Of a stretch of DNA of 64,000 nucleotides, positions 26,138 to 35,349 are shown piece by piece (within the stretch, counting starts at the first letter, position 1; each line of letters opens with the position of its first letter). A program made the position numbers and the translations under genes. The stretch comes from Hydrogenispora sp. (GTDB lineage Bacteria; Bacillota; UBA4882; UBA10575), in assembly GCA_012837705.1 (NCBI GenBank), contig DUQQ01000082.1:1-64000 (forward strand). Reading direction: 5' to 3'. Below the pieces are notes generated by a model. The model worked only from the letters and a program-made list of their open reading frames with translations, was not told the origin of the DNA and did not search any database.

Positions 26138-26398
26138 TCACCTGGGCTGCACAATAAAGCGAATTGCTGTCCGTTCTTCTCCATCAATGTCAATCTCAGA
26201 AAAAGCCGGAATACAGACTAAATCAATCCCATTGGGGGCAACATAACCTCGGGCAATAGCAATGGCTTTTATGCTTTGATTAACAGCACCAGCTCCAACC
26301 GCTTGGACTTCAGCACTAGTGTTTTCACGGACAACTGCTGCCAGAGCACCGGCAACCGATTTCGGATTCGAGCTGGCCGAGACTTTTAGGATCTCCAA
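26138..26398 (-). CDS. spoVS: stage V sporulation protein S
   Basis: 86-residue Alba-fold protein, nearly full length match to the SpoVS pattern: EILKVSASSNPKSVAGALA, VQAVGAGAVNQSIKAIAIARGY and IDGEERTAIRFIV. In Bacillus it is needed for coat assembly and septation timing. The start is TTG, with GGGGGG seven to eight bases upstream. It has a strong terminator. An AGGAAAT at about 26490 might begin a SigH-type promoter, but the -10 match is poor. Confidence 0.95.
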   Translation of the reverse strand: MEILKVSASSNPKSVAGALAAVVRENTSAEVQAVGAGAVNQSIKAIAIARGYVAPNGIDLVCIPAFSEIDIDGEERTAIRFIVQPR

Positions 26399-26494
26399 AC
26401 ACTAACCCCCCTATTAATTATCGTCTCATTTTCTTTATGAGTATTTATGTGACATAATTTGATAGTTCCACAATTAACGGAAATTTCCTTCTTT

Positions 26495-27184
26495 CTATTC
26501 TAAGTCTTTCAACGCTTCCTCGGCCGCTTCCTGTTCTGCTTCTTTCTTGCTACGACCCACGCCTTGGCCTAAAAAGGATTTTCCGTTATAAACCGCCATC
26601 GTATAAAGGCGGTTGTGATCCGGACCTTCCGCTTTAACCAGCTTGTAGCGGGGAACAGAGCCTTTCGCCTGTAAAAGCTCCTGTAAATGGGTTTTCGGAT
26701 CGACCGGTAAAGCATGTTTCTCCATAAGGGCGAGCAGGGGTTGCCATTGTTCCAAGATAAATGTTTTCACCCGTTCCCACCCGTATTCCAAGTAAATCGC
26801 CGCGATCAAGGCTTCCATCGCGTCGGCCAAGATCGACCGTCTTTCCCGACCGCCCGACTTATCTTCACCCACGCCCAATAGTAGGTAGCGGCCAAGCCCC
26901 AGTTTCTTCGCCAAGCGCGCTAAACTATCGGTACTGACCAGATAAGCACGCCACTTGGAAAGGTCTCCTTCGGGCTTTTCCGGATGTTGATTAAAGAGAT
27001 GTTCGCTGATTACCAGTGATAAAACGGAATCGCCGAGAAATTCCAGGCGTTCGTTGGAATCTCCACCGGCTTCGTGTGTATAGGAGCGGTGGGCCAAAGC
27101 TTGTTTCAGTAATCGGCTGTTCTCTTGAAAAAGCCCGAGTTGCGTTATTAAGGTGTTGATTTCCGTAAAAGGTTCACCGTTCAT
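26495..27184 (-). CDS. rnc: ribonuclease III
   Basis: Double-strand RNA endonuclease, 229 residues. Catalytic signature NERLEFLGDSVLSLVISEHLF with the metal-binding Glu/Asp pair at about 42-50, second acidic site DAMEALIAAIYLE, and a C-terminal dsRNA-binding domain ending KKEAEQEAAEEALK. It follows fabF by 22 bases, the normal Firmicutes order. Confidence 0.96.
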   Translation of the reverse strand: MNGEPFTEINTLITQLGLFQENSRLLKQALAHRSYTHEAGGDSNERLEFLGDSVLSLVISEHLFNQHPEKPEGDLSKWRAYLVSTDSLARLAKKLGLGRYLLLGVGEDKSGGRERRSILADAMEALIAAIYLEYGWERVKTFILEQWQPLLALMEKHALPVDPKTHLQELLQAKGSVPRYKLVKAEGPDHNRLYTMAVYNGKSFLGQGVGRSKKEAEQEAAEEALKDLE

Positions 27185-27206
27185 CTTTCCATCCTTCGAT
27201 TACTCA

Positions 27207-28448
27207 TCATTCTTCATATTTCGCCAAAGCTAACGTGGCATTGTGTCCGCCAAACCCAAAGGAGTTGGAAAGGACCCGGGAAATTGGTTGGCGACGCGCC
27301 TGGTTTGGTACATAGTCCAGATCACAATCGGGATCGGGATGTTCGTAATTGATGGTGGGTGGGATGATCCCTTCTTGGATCGCCCGTAAACAGATGATTG
27401 CCTCGATCCCGGCGGCCGCACCTAAAAGATGACCGGTCATGGATTTGGTTGAACTAACAGCTAGTTGCGTCGCTTTTTCACCAAATAATTGTTTAATCGC
27501 CTTCGTTTCCAGCAGGTCATTTTGGAGCGTCGAGGTTCCGTGGGCGTTAATATAATCAACCGTTTCCAGCTCCCAACCGGCATCTTTTACCGCCATCGCC
27601 ATGGCTTTTAGCGCCCCCCGTCCTTCAGGATGGGGTGCCGTAATGTGGTAAGCATCCCCCGAAAGGCCGTAACCTTTAATCTCCCCGTAGATCTTGGCCC
27701 CCCGCGCTAAGGCATGGTTCAGTTCTTCTAAGATGAGCACCCCGGCCCCTTCACCCATGACAAAACCGTCTCTTTTCGCGTCAAAGGGGCGGCTGGCTTG
27801 CTCCGGATGATCATTGTTCGTCGATAAGGCCCCGGCGGAGTTAAATCCCGCCATCCCTAAGGGAGTGATGGTTGCTTCGGCGCCCCCGGCAATCATCACC
27901 TCGGCATCACCATACTGGATCAGACGGAAGGCCTCACCAATAGCGTGGGCCGCAGAGGCACACGCGGTAACCGCAGCAAGGTTCGGACCCTGCGCGCCGG
28001 TATAAATGGACACTTGGCCGGAAGCCATATCCGGAATGATCATTGGAATAAAAAAGGGACTGACCCGTCGTGGCCCCTTTTCTAATAACCGCCGCGTCTG
28101 TTCTTCCAGGGTTTTTAAACCACCGATTCCAGATCCGATGACCACACCAACCTGGTGGGCATTTTCCTCTGTAATTTTGAGTTGACTGTCGGTCAATGCC
28201 TGCTGGGCAGCCACAACAGCAAACTGGGTGAAACGGTCCATATGGCGCGCATCTTTTTTCTCCAAATAATTAGTTGGGTCAAAGTCCTTTACTTCGGCGG
28301 CAATTTTCGTCTGAAACTCAGTAGTATCGAAAGATTCCACCAAAGAAACGCCGGATTTACCGTTGATAATATTCGTCCAAAAGGTGTCTACGTCTAGACC
28401 AAGGGCCGAGATGACGCCCAGCCCTGTAACGACTACTCTTCTGCTCAT
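27207..28448 (-). CDS. fabF: beta-ketoacyl-ACP synthase II (FabF)
   Basis: 413-residue condensing enzyme of fatty-acid elongation. Catalytic Cys in [15 protein letters not shown], His in [11 protein letters not shown] and His in [13 protein letters not shown]-terminal [16 protein letters not shown] with GAGGTGG upstream. A hairpin between acpP and fabF may lower its expression relative to acpP. Confidence 0.97.
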   Translation of the reverse strand: MSRRVVVTGLGVISALGLDVDTFWTNIINGKSGVSLVESFDTTEFQTKIAAEVKDFDPTNYLEKKDARHMDRFTQFAVVAAQQALTDSQLKITEENAHQVGVVIGSGIGGLKTLEEQTRRLLEKGPRRVSPFFIPMIIPDMASGQVSIYTGAQGPNLAAVTACASAAHAIGEAFRLIQYGDAEVMIAGGAEATITPLGMAGFNSAGALSTNNDHPEQASRPFDAKRDGFVMGEGAGVLILEELNHALARGAKIYGEIKGYGLSGDAYHITAPHPEGRGALKAMAMAVKDAGWELETVDYINAHGTSTLQNDLLETKAIKQLFGEKATQLAVSSTKSMTGHLLGAAAGIEAIICLRAIQEGIIPPTINYEHPDPDCDLDYVPNQARRQPISRVLSNSFGFGGHNATLALAKYEE

Positions 28449-28490
28449 ATGGCCACCTCATTTCCGTACAAGTTTCTACACTTATAAAAT

Positions 28491-28511
28491 ACCCCACCGT
28501 AACGGCGGGGA
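28491..28511 (-). terminator. attenuator-like hairpin between acpP and fabF
   Basis: On the - strand CCCCGCCG-TTA-CGGTGGGG followed by TATTTTAT, one mismatch. A second stem (28541-28561, GTCCCG../..CGGGAC) lies closer to the acpP stop. These could give the excess of acpP message that is usual. Confidence 0.6.
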
Positions 28512-28568
28512 AAAACAAAGATAAGACCTTTTTGTGGTAAGTCCCGAGAAATTCCCGGGACTATTTAT

Positions 28569-28805
28569 TTATTGAGCATTCTCTTTAATGTATTTCACCG
28601 CATCACCAACAGTGGCAATCTTCTCGGCATCCTCATCCGGAATCTCGGTTTCAAAAGCCTCCTCGAATGCCATGATCAACTCGACAATGTCTAACGAATC
28701 GGCACCTAAATCATCCACAAAAGAGGCCTTCATCGTCACCTCTTCCTCCTCAACACCCAACTGCTCTACCACTATCTCTTTTACTTTCTCAAATACCTTT
28801 TCCAA
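28569..28805 (-). CDS. acpP: acyl carrier protein
   Basis: 78 residues, strongly acidic. The phosphopantetheine Ser is in [22 protein letters not shown] start preceded by GGAAGGAGGTGA. It lies between fabG and fabF as expected. Confidence 0.97.
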   Translation of the reverse strand: MEKVFEKVKEIVVEQLGVEEEEVTMKASFVDDLGADSLDIVELIMAFEEAFETEIPDEDAEKIATVGDAVKYIKENAQ

Positions 28806-28886
28806 CCCACTTCACCTCCTTCCAACGCTTCCTCAATTTCTATCTAAATTAAACGCAAATATCGCTTCGACCAGCTACAGAAAGTG

Positions 28887-29624
28887 TTACATCACCATTC
28901 CACCATCGATGTTTAAGACCTGTCCGGTAATGTAGTCCGCATCGGAAGAGGCTAAAAAGACAACCGCCTTGGCCACATCTTCCGGTAGTCCTAACCGAGA
29001 AAGGGGAATCTGCTTTTCCAACTCCGCTTTGACCTTATCCGGTAATACCTCAGTCATTTGTGATTTGATAAAACCCGGTGCGACGGCGTTGGCCCGAATC
29101 CCGCGGGAACCCAGTTCCTTGGCGACCGATTTGGTAAAGGCGATGACCCCGGCTTTCGAAGCGGCGTAGTTTGCTTGTCCCACGTTACCAATCTCACCAA
29201 TAATCGACGCAATATTAATAATTTTCCCGGTTTTCCTTTTAATCATAGGTTTAATTGCTGCTTTCGTCAAGTTAAAAGTTCCGGTTAAATTAATATTGAT
29301 CACTTTCTCCCAGTCTTCGGGGGGCATGCGTAGTAATAGATTATCCCTGGTAATACCAGCATTATTCACCAAAATATCAACTTGTCCATAATGCTCAATC
29401 GTCTGGTCCACCAGTTGCTGCGCCTGGTCAAAGCTGGCCACGTCACCGGTAAGCGCCAGAACCTCATAACCGGCTTGCCGCATCTCGGCAGCGGTGTCAT
29501 GAACAGCGGGCAGCAGATCGACCAGTACGACTTTGGCCCCTTCGCGCGCCAAAGCTTCGGCAATCGCGCGTCCAATCCCACGGGCTGCTCCGGTAATGAT
29601 TGCCACTTCCTGAGCCAACTTCAT
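28887..29624 (-). CDS. fabG: 3-oxoacyl-ACP reductase (FabG)
   Basis: 245-residue short-chain dehydrogenase that reduces 3-oxoacyl-ACP with NADPH. Cofactor loop GAARGIGRAIA, NNAGITRDNLL, and the Ser-Tyr-Lys triad in NIASIIGEIGNVGQANYAASKAG. Gene order fabD-fabG-acpP-fabF is conserved. Confidence 0.96.
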   Translation of the reverse strand: MKLAQEVAIITGAARGIGRAIAEALAREGAKVVLVDLLPAVHDTAAEMRQAGYEVLALTGDVASFDQAQQLVDQTIEHYGQVDILVNNAGITRDNLLLRMPPEDWEKVININLTGTFNLTKAAIKPMIKRKTGKIINIASIIGEIGNVGQANYAASKAGVIAFTKSVAKELGSRGIRANAVAPGFIKSQMTEVLPDKVKAELEKQIPLSRLGLPEDVAKAVVFLASSDADYITGQVLNIDGGMVM

Positions 29625-29639
29625 ATTACTAAACCTCCC

Positions 29640-30560
29640 TTACTTTTGCAAGTATTTTTTTATATCCTCCGCCTCCCGGAGGGAAATAACCCTCGCCCCT
29701 GCTTCGGTCTTTTTCACCAGTCCAGAGAGGACCTTCCCTCCCAGCTCTAAGAAGAGATCACAACCGGAAGCTAGCAAATGGCGCGTGGTGGCTTCCCACT
29801 GCACCGGTGAATAAATCTGCTTTTCCAGCAAAGAAGGGAGCTCCTCTGCCGCCGTCACCGCTTGTGCCGTCACGTTAGAGATGAGCGGTGTTTTCAATGG
29901 TAAAAATTTAGTGCGTGCCAGATCTTCGCGGAAACGCTGCGCCGCCGGTTCCATAATCCGGGAATGGAAAGCACCCTGCACGGCAAGGGGAATAGCCTTG
30001 CCAACTTTACTTTCTTTGACCCGAGCGACCAGCTCTTCGACCAGCCGTATTTCTCCGGAAACCACAATCTGACTTGGGGAGTTGAAGTTGGCAAGCGCAA
30101 TTACCCCATCGGCCGCCAACTCATTGACCAGTGCTTCAAGTTGGTCGAAAGGATAATTAACGATCGCCGCCATACCACCCGGTACCGAAACCGCCGCCAT
30201 GTACTCAGCCCGCTTTTGGACCAGTTGCAGGGCATCCGCGAAAGTCAGGGTTCCTGCCGCAATTAAAGCAGCATATTCACCTAGACTATGGCCCGCCACC
30301 CAAGTGGGGGTAACCCCTTCCTCGGCCAAAAGCCGGTAAATAATATATTCCAGCGTTAAAATCGCCGGTTGGGCGATCCGGGTCTTGGTCAGCTCGGTCA
30401 ATGGCCCTTCAAAACAGTATTTACGCAACGGTAAACCGAGCACTTCCTCCGCTTCGGTGAAGATGGAACGCGCCAGGGCAAATTCGGTGTATAATGAAGA
30501 GCCCATACCCACATATTGACTACCTTGTCCCGGAAAAAGATAAGCAATTTTTTCCGCCAT
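29640..30560 (-). CDS. fabD: malonyl-CoA:ACP transacylase (FabD)
   Basis: 306 residues. Moves malonyl from CoA to ACP. Seen: AYLFPGQGSQYVGMG, active Ser in GHSLGEYAALIAAG, and catalytic His in QGAFHSRIM. ATG 30560 is chosen for AAGGAGG upstream; the frame remains open nine codons further. It follows plsX by 27 bases; no fabH lies between, contrary to many Firmicutes. Confidence 0.96.
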   Translation of the reverse strand: MAEKIAYLFPGQGSQYVGMGSSLYTEFALARSIFTEAEEVLGLPLRKYCFEGPLTELTKTRIAQPAILTLEYIIYRLLAEEGVTPTWVAGHSLGEYAALIAAGTLTFADALQLVQKRAEYMAAVSVPGGMAAIVNYPFDQLEALVNELAADGVIALANFNSPSQIVVSGEIRLVEELVARVKESKVGKAIPLAVQGAFHSRIMEPAAQRFREDLARTKFLPLKTPLISNVTAQAVTAAEELPSLLEKQIYSPVQWEATTRHLLASGCDLFLELGGKVLSGLVKKTEAGARVISLREAEDIKKYLQK

Positions 30561-30587
30561 CGAAAGCCTCCTTGTTACCGTCTGCAC

Positions 30588-31574
30588 TTAGACAAAGGAA
30601 TTGCGAATCTTACCGATCATATCCTGCTGTACGGCATTGGCCGCTGCTTTGATCGCGTTTTTAAATGCTTTCGCGTCAGACCGGCCATGACTGATGATAC
30701 TTACCCCTTTTACACCCAGTAAGGGGGCACCACCATACTCCGCATAGTCAAAGCTGGCCTTCAGCTTCTTCATGCTCGGCTTGATCGCCAGGGCCCCGAG
30801 TTTGGTCACGGGGGATTGTAGCAAGGCCTCTTTCATCTTCTGGAATAGCGCAGCGGCCATTCCTTCCGCAAATTTTAGGATGATATTACCGACAAAACCA
30901 TCGCAGACAACAACATCCGCCATCCCCATTAAGAGATCTTTCCCCTCAACGTTACCGATAAAATCAAGACCACTCGTTTTGAGGAGCTGGTGTGCTTCTA
31001 CGACCAGTTTATTCCCCTTCGTCTCTTCTTCACCGATGCTGAGCAGGCCCACTTTGGCGCTTTCAAGTCCCAGAACCGACGAAGCGTAAATCGTGCCCAT
31101 TACCCCAAATTGGACCAGATCTTCCGGATCGTTTTCCGCATTAGCACCGGCGTCCAGTAAAACCGTGACCCCTTTAACCGTTGGCAAAGGAATGGCAATC
31201 GCCGGCCGGGAGATTCCCGGAATCCGTCCTAAAATAAACAAGGAGGCCGTCATCGCCGCCCCAGTATTTCCCGCGGAGATCACCGCATCGGCCTCTCCGG
31301 CTTTCACCAGTTGGTTAGCGACAACAATTGATGAATCCCGTTTCTTGCGCACCGCCATTGCCGGATGATCCGTAAACTCGACCACTTCCCGCGCATCCTT
31401 GATTGTAATCAGATCCTGCGGATAATCCTCATACTGGGCCAATTCTTGGCTTATCTCTTCGCTTCTCCCCACGAGCACCGAAGCGATCTGTTCTTCTTTC
31501 GCCGCCAGAACACAACCGAGAACGGCTTGTTGTGGCGCGTAATCGCCACCCATAGCATCAACTGCTATTCGCAA
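30588..31574 (-). CDS. plsX: phosphate acyltransferase PlsX
   Basis: 328 residues; makes acyl-phosphate from acyl-ACP for phospholipid synthesis. Family start RIAVDAMGGDYAP, plus SAGNTGA, LLDAGAN and VCDGFVGNIILKFAEG. TTG start with AGGAGGAGG upstream. Two TATACT boxes lie between the rpmF terminator and the start, so it probably has its own promoter. The regulator gene fapR, often before plsX in Bacillales, is absent here. Confidence 0.95.
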   Translation of the reverse strand: MRIAVDAMGGDYAPQQAVLGCVLAAKEEQIASVLVGRSEEISQELAQYEDYPQDLITIKDAREVVEFTDHPAMAVRKKRDSSIVVANQLVKAGEADAVISAGNTGAAMTASLFILGRIPGISRPAIAIPLPTVKGVTVLLDAGANAENDPEDLVQFGVMGTIYASSVLGLESAKVGLLSIGEEETKGNKLVVEAHQLLKTSGLDFIGNVEGKDLLMGMADVVVCDGFVGNIILKFAEGMAAALFQKMKEALLQSPVTKLGALAIKPSMKKLKASFDYAEYGGAPLLGVKGVSIISHGRSDAKAFKNAIKAAANAVQQDMIGKIRNSFV

Positions 31575-31730
31575 ATTAACACCTCCTCCTAGTATAAACC
31601 CTTAAAAAGAGTATAGCAAAGAAAAAAGCAGGAGTAAAGTAATAAATATGCAATCATGACTTGAAAATGTGCTTTTCCTAAGAAATATTATTTTCCTTTG
31701 CCTATTTTATGCCCAAAATTCCACGAAAAA

Positions 31731-31755
31731 GAAAAAAGGTCGTGAGAGACCTTTT
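31731..31755 (-). terminator. intrinsic terminator of rpmF
   Basis: Stem AAAAGGTC/GACCTTTT, 6-base loop, followed by TTTTCTTTTT on the - strand. It separates the DUF177-rpmF unit from plsX. Confidence 0.85.
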
Positions 31756-31778
31756 CTTTTTTATAATTTTTATCCGGA

Positions 31779-31964
31779 TTAACCTTGAGTTTTAACTTCC
31801 ACAACTTGTCGTCCCTTATACGTACCACAACTGGGGCAAGCATGGTGCGGTAAACGCGGGGCCTGACATTGTTCACAACGGGACAAAGCGGATAGTTTCA
31901 ATTTCCAATGTGTACGACGTAATCTTCCCCGGGTTTTAGTGTTCCTCCGTTTGGGATTGGCCAT
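31779..31964 (-). CDS. rpmF: 50S ribosomal protein L32
   Basis: 61 residues beginning MANPKRRNTKTRGRLRRTHW. The zinc ribbon is complete: CEQC and CPSC. This is the cysteine-containing C+ form. The ATG at 31964 has AGGAGG eight bases upstream. Its 5' end overlaps the DUF177 gene by 29 bases. Confidence 0.97.
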   Translation of the reverse strand: MANPKRRNTKTRGRLRRTHWKLKLSALSRCEQCQAPRLPHHACPSCGTYKGRQVVEVKTQG

Positions 31965-32493
31965 CATCTCCACCTCCTTTGTCTTGCTTCCATTTGAGCA
32001 GCATCGTCAATCTGGGGTCGAAGCTTTCAGTCTCACAGTCGCAGGCCACTGTATTCAAGTTTGTTCCACAGACCGAACATAACCCGCGACAAGTTGGGGT
32101 ACAAAGCACTTTCAACGGCATTTGCAGGATAATTGCTTCAATAATCGTCACCGATAGATCCAGTTCGTCTCCGTTATAACTTCTGGCCTCTTCTTCCTGT
32201 TGGGAAGGGGACTCCGGGAGGAAAAGGTCGTTGAACTCCGTTTCCAGAGGTAATTGAACCTTTTCTAAACAACGGTCGCAATCTAACCGGTAACTACCAC
32301 CTGTCTTTCCGTTTACTTGATACCCTCTTGAAACATTAGTTACTTCCAGTTCAATCCACCAGGGATTAACAAACTCCAGTAACCGGTCGCCCTCCCAATC
32401 AAGGTCGGGGAGGGTTATCTGGTCCCGAAGCTCCAACCTTGACCCGGATGAATCTTTGATCGAAGTAAGATCCACCTTATAAATGGGTTTCAT
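31936..32493 (-). CDS. DUF177 (YceD) family protein
   Basis: 185 residues. YceD proteins sit with rpmF across bacteria and are linked to rRNA precursor processing. Seen: YRLDCDRCLEKVQLPLETEF and a C-terminal cysteine set CTPTCRGLCSVCGTNLN...CDC that likely binds zinc. ATG 32493 is chosen with GAGGTGAG upstream. A near-consensus promoter lies 19-47 bases before the start. It overlaps rpmF, so the pair is translationally close. Confidence 0.88.
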   Translation of the reverse strand: MKPIYKVDLTSIKDSSGSRLELRDQITLPDLDWEGDRLLEFVNPWWIELEVTNVSRGYQVNGKTGGSYRLDCDRCLEKVQLPLETEFNDLFLPESPSQQEEEARSYNGDELDLSVTIIEAIILQMPLKVLCTPTCRGLCSVCGTNLNTVACDCETESFDPRLTMLLKWKQDKGGGDDGQSQTEEH

Positions 32494-32511
32494 GGTCAAA
32501 CTCACCTCTGT

Positions 32512-32540
32512 ATTATAAACGAGCAAGAATCGGTTGTCAA
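32512..32540 (-). promoter_or_regulatory. consensus sigma-A promoter of DUF177-rpmF
   Basis: On the - strand TTGACA, 17 bases, TATAAT: a full match to the vegetative consensus. Predicted start about 12 bases before the DUF177 ATG. Confidence 0.88.
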
Positions 32541-32576
32541 TTTAAAGAAACAAGCGGTCCGCCCATTCTTTCTTCG

Positions 32577-33245
32577 CTATTGCGCCGGGAGGAAAATACC
32601 GGCCGCCCCAATGATCCCAAGTACAATCAGTAAGATCCGGTTTGTTCTCCGCTCCTTCTCCAACTCCGTTTGGAGATTCTCCATGGCAACTTGTTGTTCT
32701 TCCTGTTTGGTTTCCAAGGTGGCCAGTCGCGTCTCCAGACGGTTTTTTTCCTCAAGGAGTTGGGCAACCTGAGTGCGGAGGGCGTTCAGCTCCGCATTTA
32801 GGGTTTGCATTCCGGCGGTGTTTTTCGTCTGGTCCTCGGCCAGGATTAAGCGGCCTTGTTCGATCTGAACCAACCTTGCTTCCAACTCCTTATTTTTCAG
32901 AGTTAAAAGCACCAGTTCGTTCTGGAATTCATTCGATAGTTTACGGAGCAAAGCCACATCATCTTGGCCCGCCCGGACGGCCCCTTCCCCAAAGTTCGTC
33001 AACAGCTTCGCCACAACCAGTGCGAAAGTGTGTCGATCAACCGGATTGTTGCCACGGAAAGTGCCATCTTCATAAAGTTCAAGGTAGCCGTTTTCCACCA
33101 GTTTTTTCACCGCTTGGTACGCCCAGTCGGGAACATCGGAGTAGGCCCGGCCTTGACCTAAGGCGGGTACCGCTACCAACAGGAAACTCAACCCCAGGAT
33201 CACCGTCTTCAACCACTTTTTACTGGTCAACCGTGATGGTGTCAA
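32577..33245 (-). CDS. SLH-domain protein with coiled coil and C-terminal membrane helix
   Basis: About 222 residues. A signal segment (WLKTVILGLSFLLVAVPALG) is followed at once by one S-layer-homology domain (YSDVPDWAYQAVKKLVENGY to DRHTFALVVAKLL), a module that binds secondary cell-wall polymer on peptidoglycan. Residues about 95-195 form a long Leu/Gln/Glu coiled coil. The end, ILLIVLGIIGAAGIFLPAQ, is a membrane helix. The likely start is TTG 33245 with AGGGGGG eight bases before it, overlapping the preceding gene by 26 bases. It is the last gene of the exbB operon. SLH plus coiled coil recalls OmpM of Negativicutes, with a helix in place of the barrel. Confidence 0.75.
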   Translation of the reverse strand: MTPSRLTSKKWLKTVILGLSFLLVAVPALGQGRAYSDVPDWAYQAVKKLVENGYLELYEDGTFRGNNPVDRHTFALVVAKLLTNFGEGAVRAGQDDVALLRKLSNEFQNELVLLTLKNKELEARLVQIEQGRLILAEDQTKNTAGMQTLNAELNALRTQVAQLLEEKNRLETRLATLETKQEEQQVAMENLQTELEKERRTNRILLIVLGIIGAAGIFLPAQ

Positions 33246-35349
33246 TCCGTACACCCCCCTGTTGATTTATGGAAATTTTTAAGCCTTCAACCTGGTAGTA
33301 AGGAATTTTCGCCACTGTACTTTGGAGTTTAAGGGCGGTCGGCACCAGCACCGCTTCGCCCGGTTCCTTACCAAGTTGAATATGGACCGTGGCCAGGGTT
33401 GCGCTGACCATCGCCGCCGTTTGCCGCTGGCCGCCGATCTGCATAACCACCCCGGTGGCGCTGTCGATCGTCCCCGGTTGCCAAGGGGTCATTGTTTGAT
33501 CCTCAATGAAGAACAACCCCCTTGATACCCTAATTATCTCCATTAACTCCGGATTATACGTTAAATCAAATTCGGCTCCGGTGAGCATCGGTAAGTTTTC
33601 AACCCGGACTTCTACCGGAAGGATCTCCCCGGCTTTCGCCGGTTTTACGGGTACTAAACGAACCTTCGGGATCAAGACCGGCAGTTGTACACCACTGATG
33701 TACATCACCGGTTTGGTCGAGTTTGATTCAAACTGAACCCCAAGGTAGGAACGTTTACCGATTCCTTCTGGTGTCAGATACCAGGTCAGCTTATATTCTT
33801 CCCCCGCTTTCAGGTTACCAATGTAACGGCGGAGAATCTCCTTCGGCGCCGGTTGCATCCCTTCTCCCAACTGCAAGCTACCGACTACGCCATAAGCCTC
33901 CGATTCCCCGGTATTTTTAATCACCGCCGTCACCGGATACGGAACCGGCACGAGTTGCTCATCCACCACTTTTAACCCCGGTGGTGGGGTAACCTTTAAG
34001 GTTAATTCGGCCGGTTTCAACACCCGAATGCTTCTTTCCACTTTGTTTTCGGGCACATTGATCGCCGAAGCCACCACCGAAAAGGGGGCGAGTGGACCGA
34101 AGACCGATCCGGTTGGCCTAACCTGCCAGTGTAACTGGGTTACTTCTCCCGGGTCCATCTTACCAATGTAAATATCGGCTGGTCTACCTCCCGCAATCCG
34201 AAGAGCCGACGGTAAATTCAACCGCGCCCGGACACTCATGGCGGGCGCTGCACCGGTATTCTGGATGTAAGCGACCACCGAGAAAGGTTCGGCATCGTCA
34301 GCGTAAACAACCTGTGCCGGTGAACTAACCCCCAATTGAAGTTGGCCCGGGACCACCGTTACCCCACCTAATCCGTAGTAGACAACATAAGTCATACTGC
34401 CGGCGGCCGGAATCGGAACCGGTTGCCAAAGGTAAACGGCGGCACTGTCTAATTCAAACTCCCCCGCCCGGGTAAAATCCCGATCCGGAACTAAAGGTGG
34501 TTCCCAGTGGTGATCGGCCACACTCCCCCAGTTTGTGAAGTAAAGGAGATCCGGGGGTGTTGCCTCTCTCCCCTTTAAGGTCCCCTGGGCAATCACCTTC
34601 GGGTCGGTCAACGTATCAAAGGCCTGCCAAAACTCGGGCAAGCGTTCTTTATCAAAGACCGCGTCCGTTTGCACCGCCGTTTCCCCGATCCGAAACGGCG
34701 CGCCGTCATTCTCTCCCAACATCGTATCGATCACAACCCGTAGCCCGATCTCGTGGGGCACCTGGTCCCGGTTCACAATGGAATACTTGATTTTGGTTGT
34801 ATCCGGATAACCGGTGGTTGTACTTTCTACGATCGAAATCTCCTGGATCACCTCGACGGCACCATAACGGCAGGTCATCGTGATACTTTGGGTCGCGCTA
34901 TCCCAGGTGGGTTTACTGACAACCGTTCCGTATTCACCGGTCCCCCCAGAACGCCGCCGCGTTTTTCCGCCAAATATGTAGTTCTTGCCATCCATCCGAA
35001 TGGTGGTGAAGGAGGTCCAAGGCATCTCATAGCCATAAATTAATGGTTTCTCCTCGTCTCCGGTCCGGAGGGGATCGCCACCGGTAACCTTAATTCCAAA
35101 CCGACCAGTAGCATCCGTAGAATTATTAACGGCCACCGCAATATATTCGTTCTCCAAAATTAAGCGTTCCGGATCCCGGTAGAGAGATTTTGGAACCCCC
35201 GGTTCGGCACTAACCCCCCCTGGATCAGCCCCATCGCTACCCGTCGCAAAAACCATTGGGCCTTGGGCCTGCAGCGTCAGGGCGGTTACGAAAAAGCTCA
35301 TACCGATTATTAAGCTAAAAAGCCATATATGCTTGCTTTTTACCTTCAA
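33220..35349 (-). CDS. large secreted protein with CARDB-like and C-terminal cohesin-like domains
   Basis: 709 residues, exported by a signal peptide (about 1-29, TLQAQG). Residues about 55-340 are a beta-rich domain I cannot name (EYIAVAVNNSTDATGRFGIK, YPDTTKIKYSIVNRDQ). Two Ig-like CARDB/NEW3-type repeats follow (about 345-450 and 455-560, each with a VVAYIQNTG or TAVIKNTG core). Residues about 565-695 resemble a cohesin fold (AGEILPVEVRVENLPMLTGAEFDLTYNPELMEI). No enzyme motif seen. It starts at the base next to the tonB stop and overlaps the SLH gene, so it is part of the exbBD-tonB operon. Confidence 0.7.
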   Translation of the reverse strand: MKVKSKHIWLFSLIIGMSFFVTALTLQAQGPMVFATGSDGADPGGVSAEPGVPKSLYRDPERLILENEYIAVAVNNSTDATGRFGIKVTGGDPLRTGDEEKPLIYGYEMPWTSFTTIRMDGKNYIFGGKTRRRSGGTGEYGTVVSKPTWDSATQSITMTCRYGAVEVIQEISIVESTTTGYPDTTKIKYSIVNRDQVPHEIGLRVVIDTMLGENDGAPFRIGETAVQTDAVFDKERLPEFWQAFDTLTDPKVIAQGTLKGREATPPDLLYFTNWGSVADHHWEPPLVPDRDFTRAGEFELDSAAVYLWQPVPIPAAGSMTYVVYYGLGGVTVVPGQLQLGVSSPAQVVYADDAEPFSVVAYIQNTGAAPAMSVRARLNLPSALRIAGGRPADIYIGKMDPGEVTQLHWQVRPTGSVFGPLAPFSVVASAINVPENKVERSIRVLKPAELTLKVTPPPGLKVVDEQLVPVPYPVTAVIKNTGESEAYGVVGSLQLGEGMQPAPKEILRRYIGNLKAGEEYKLTWYLTPEGIGKRSYLGVQFESNSTKPVMYISGVQLPVLIPKVRLVPVKPAKAGEILPVEVRVENLPMLTGAEFDLTYNPELMEIIRVSRGLFFIEDQTMTPWQPGTIDSATGVVMQIGGQRQTAAMVSATLATVHIQLGKEPGEAVLVPTALKLQSTVAKIPYYQVEGLKISINQQGGVRIDTITVDQ

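Noticed and set aside
32642-33265. 207-codon + strand frame opposite the SLH gene
   Set aside because: Antisense to a gene with a signal peptide, SLH domain and coiled coil; no motif of its own.
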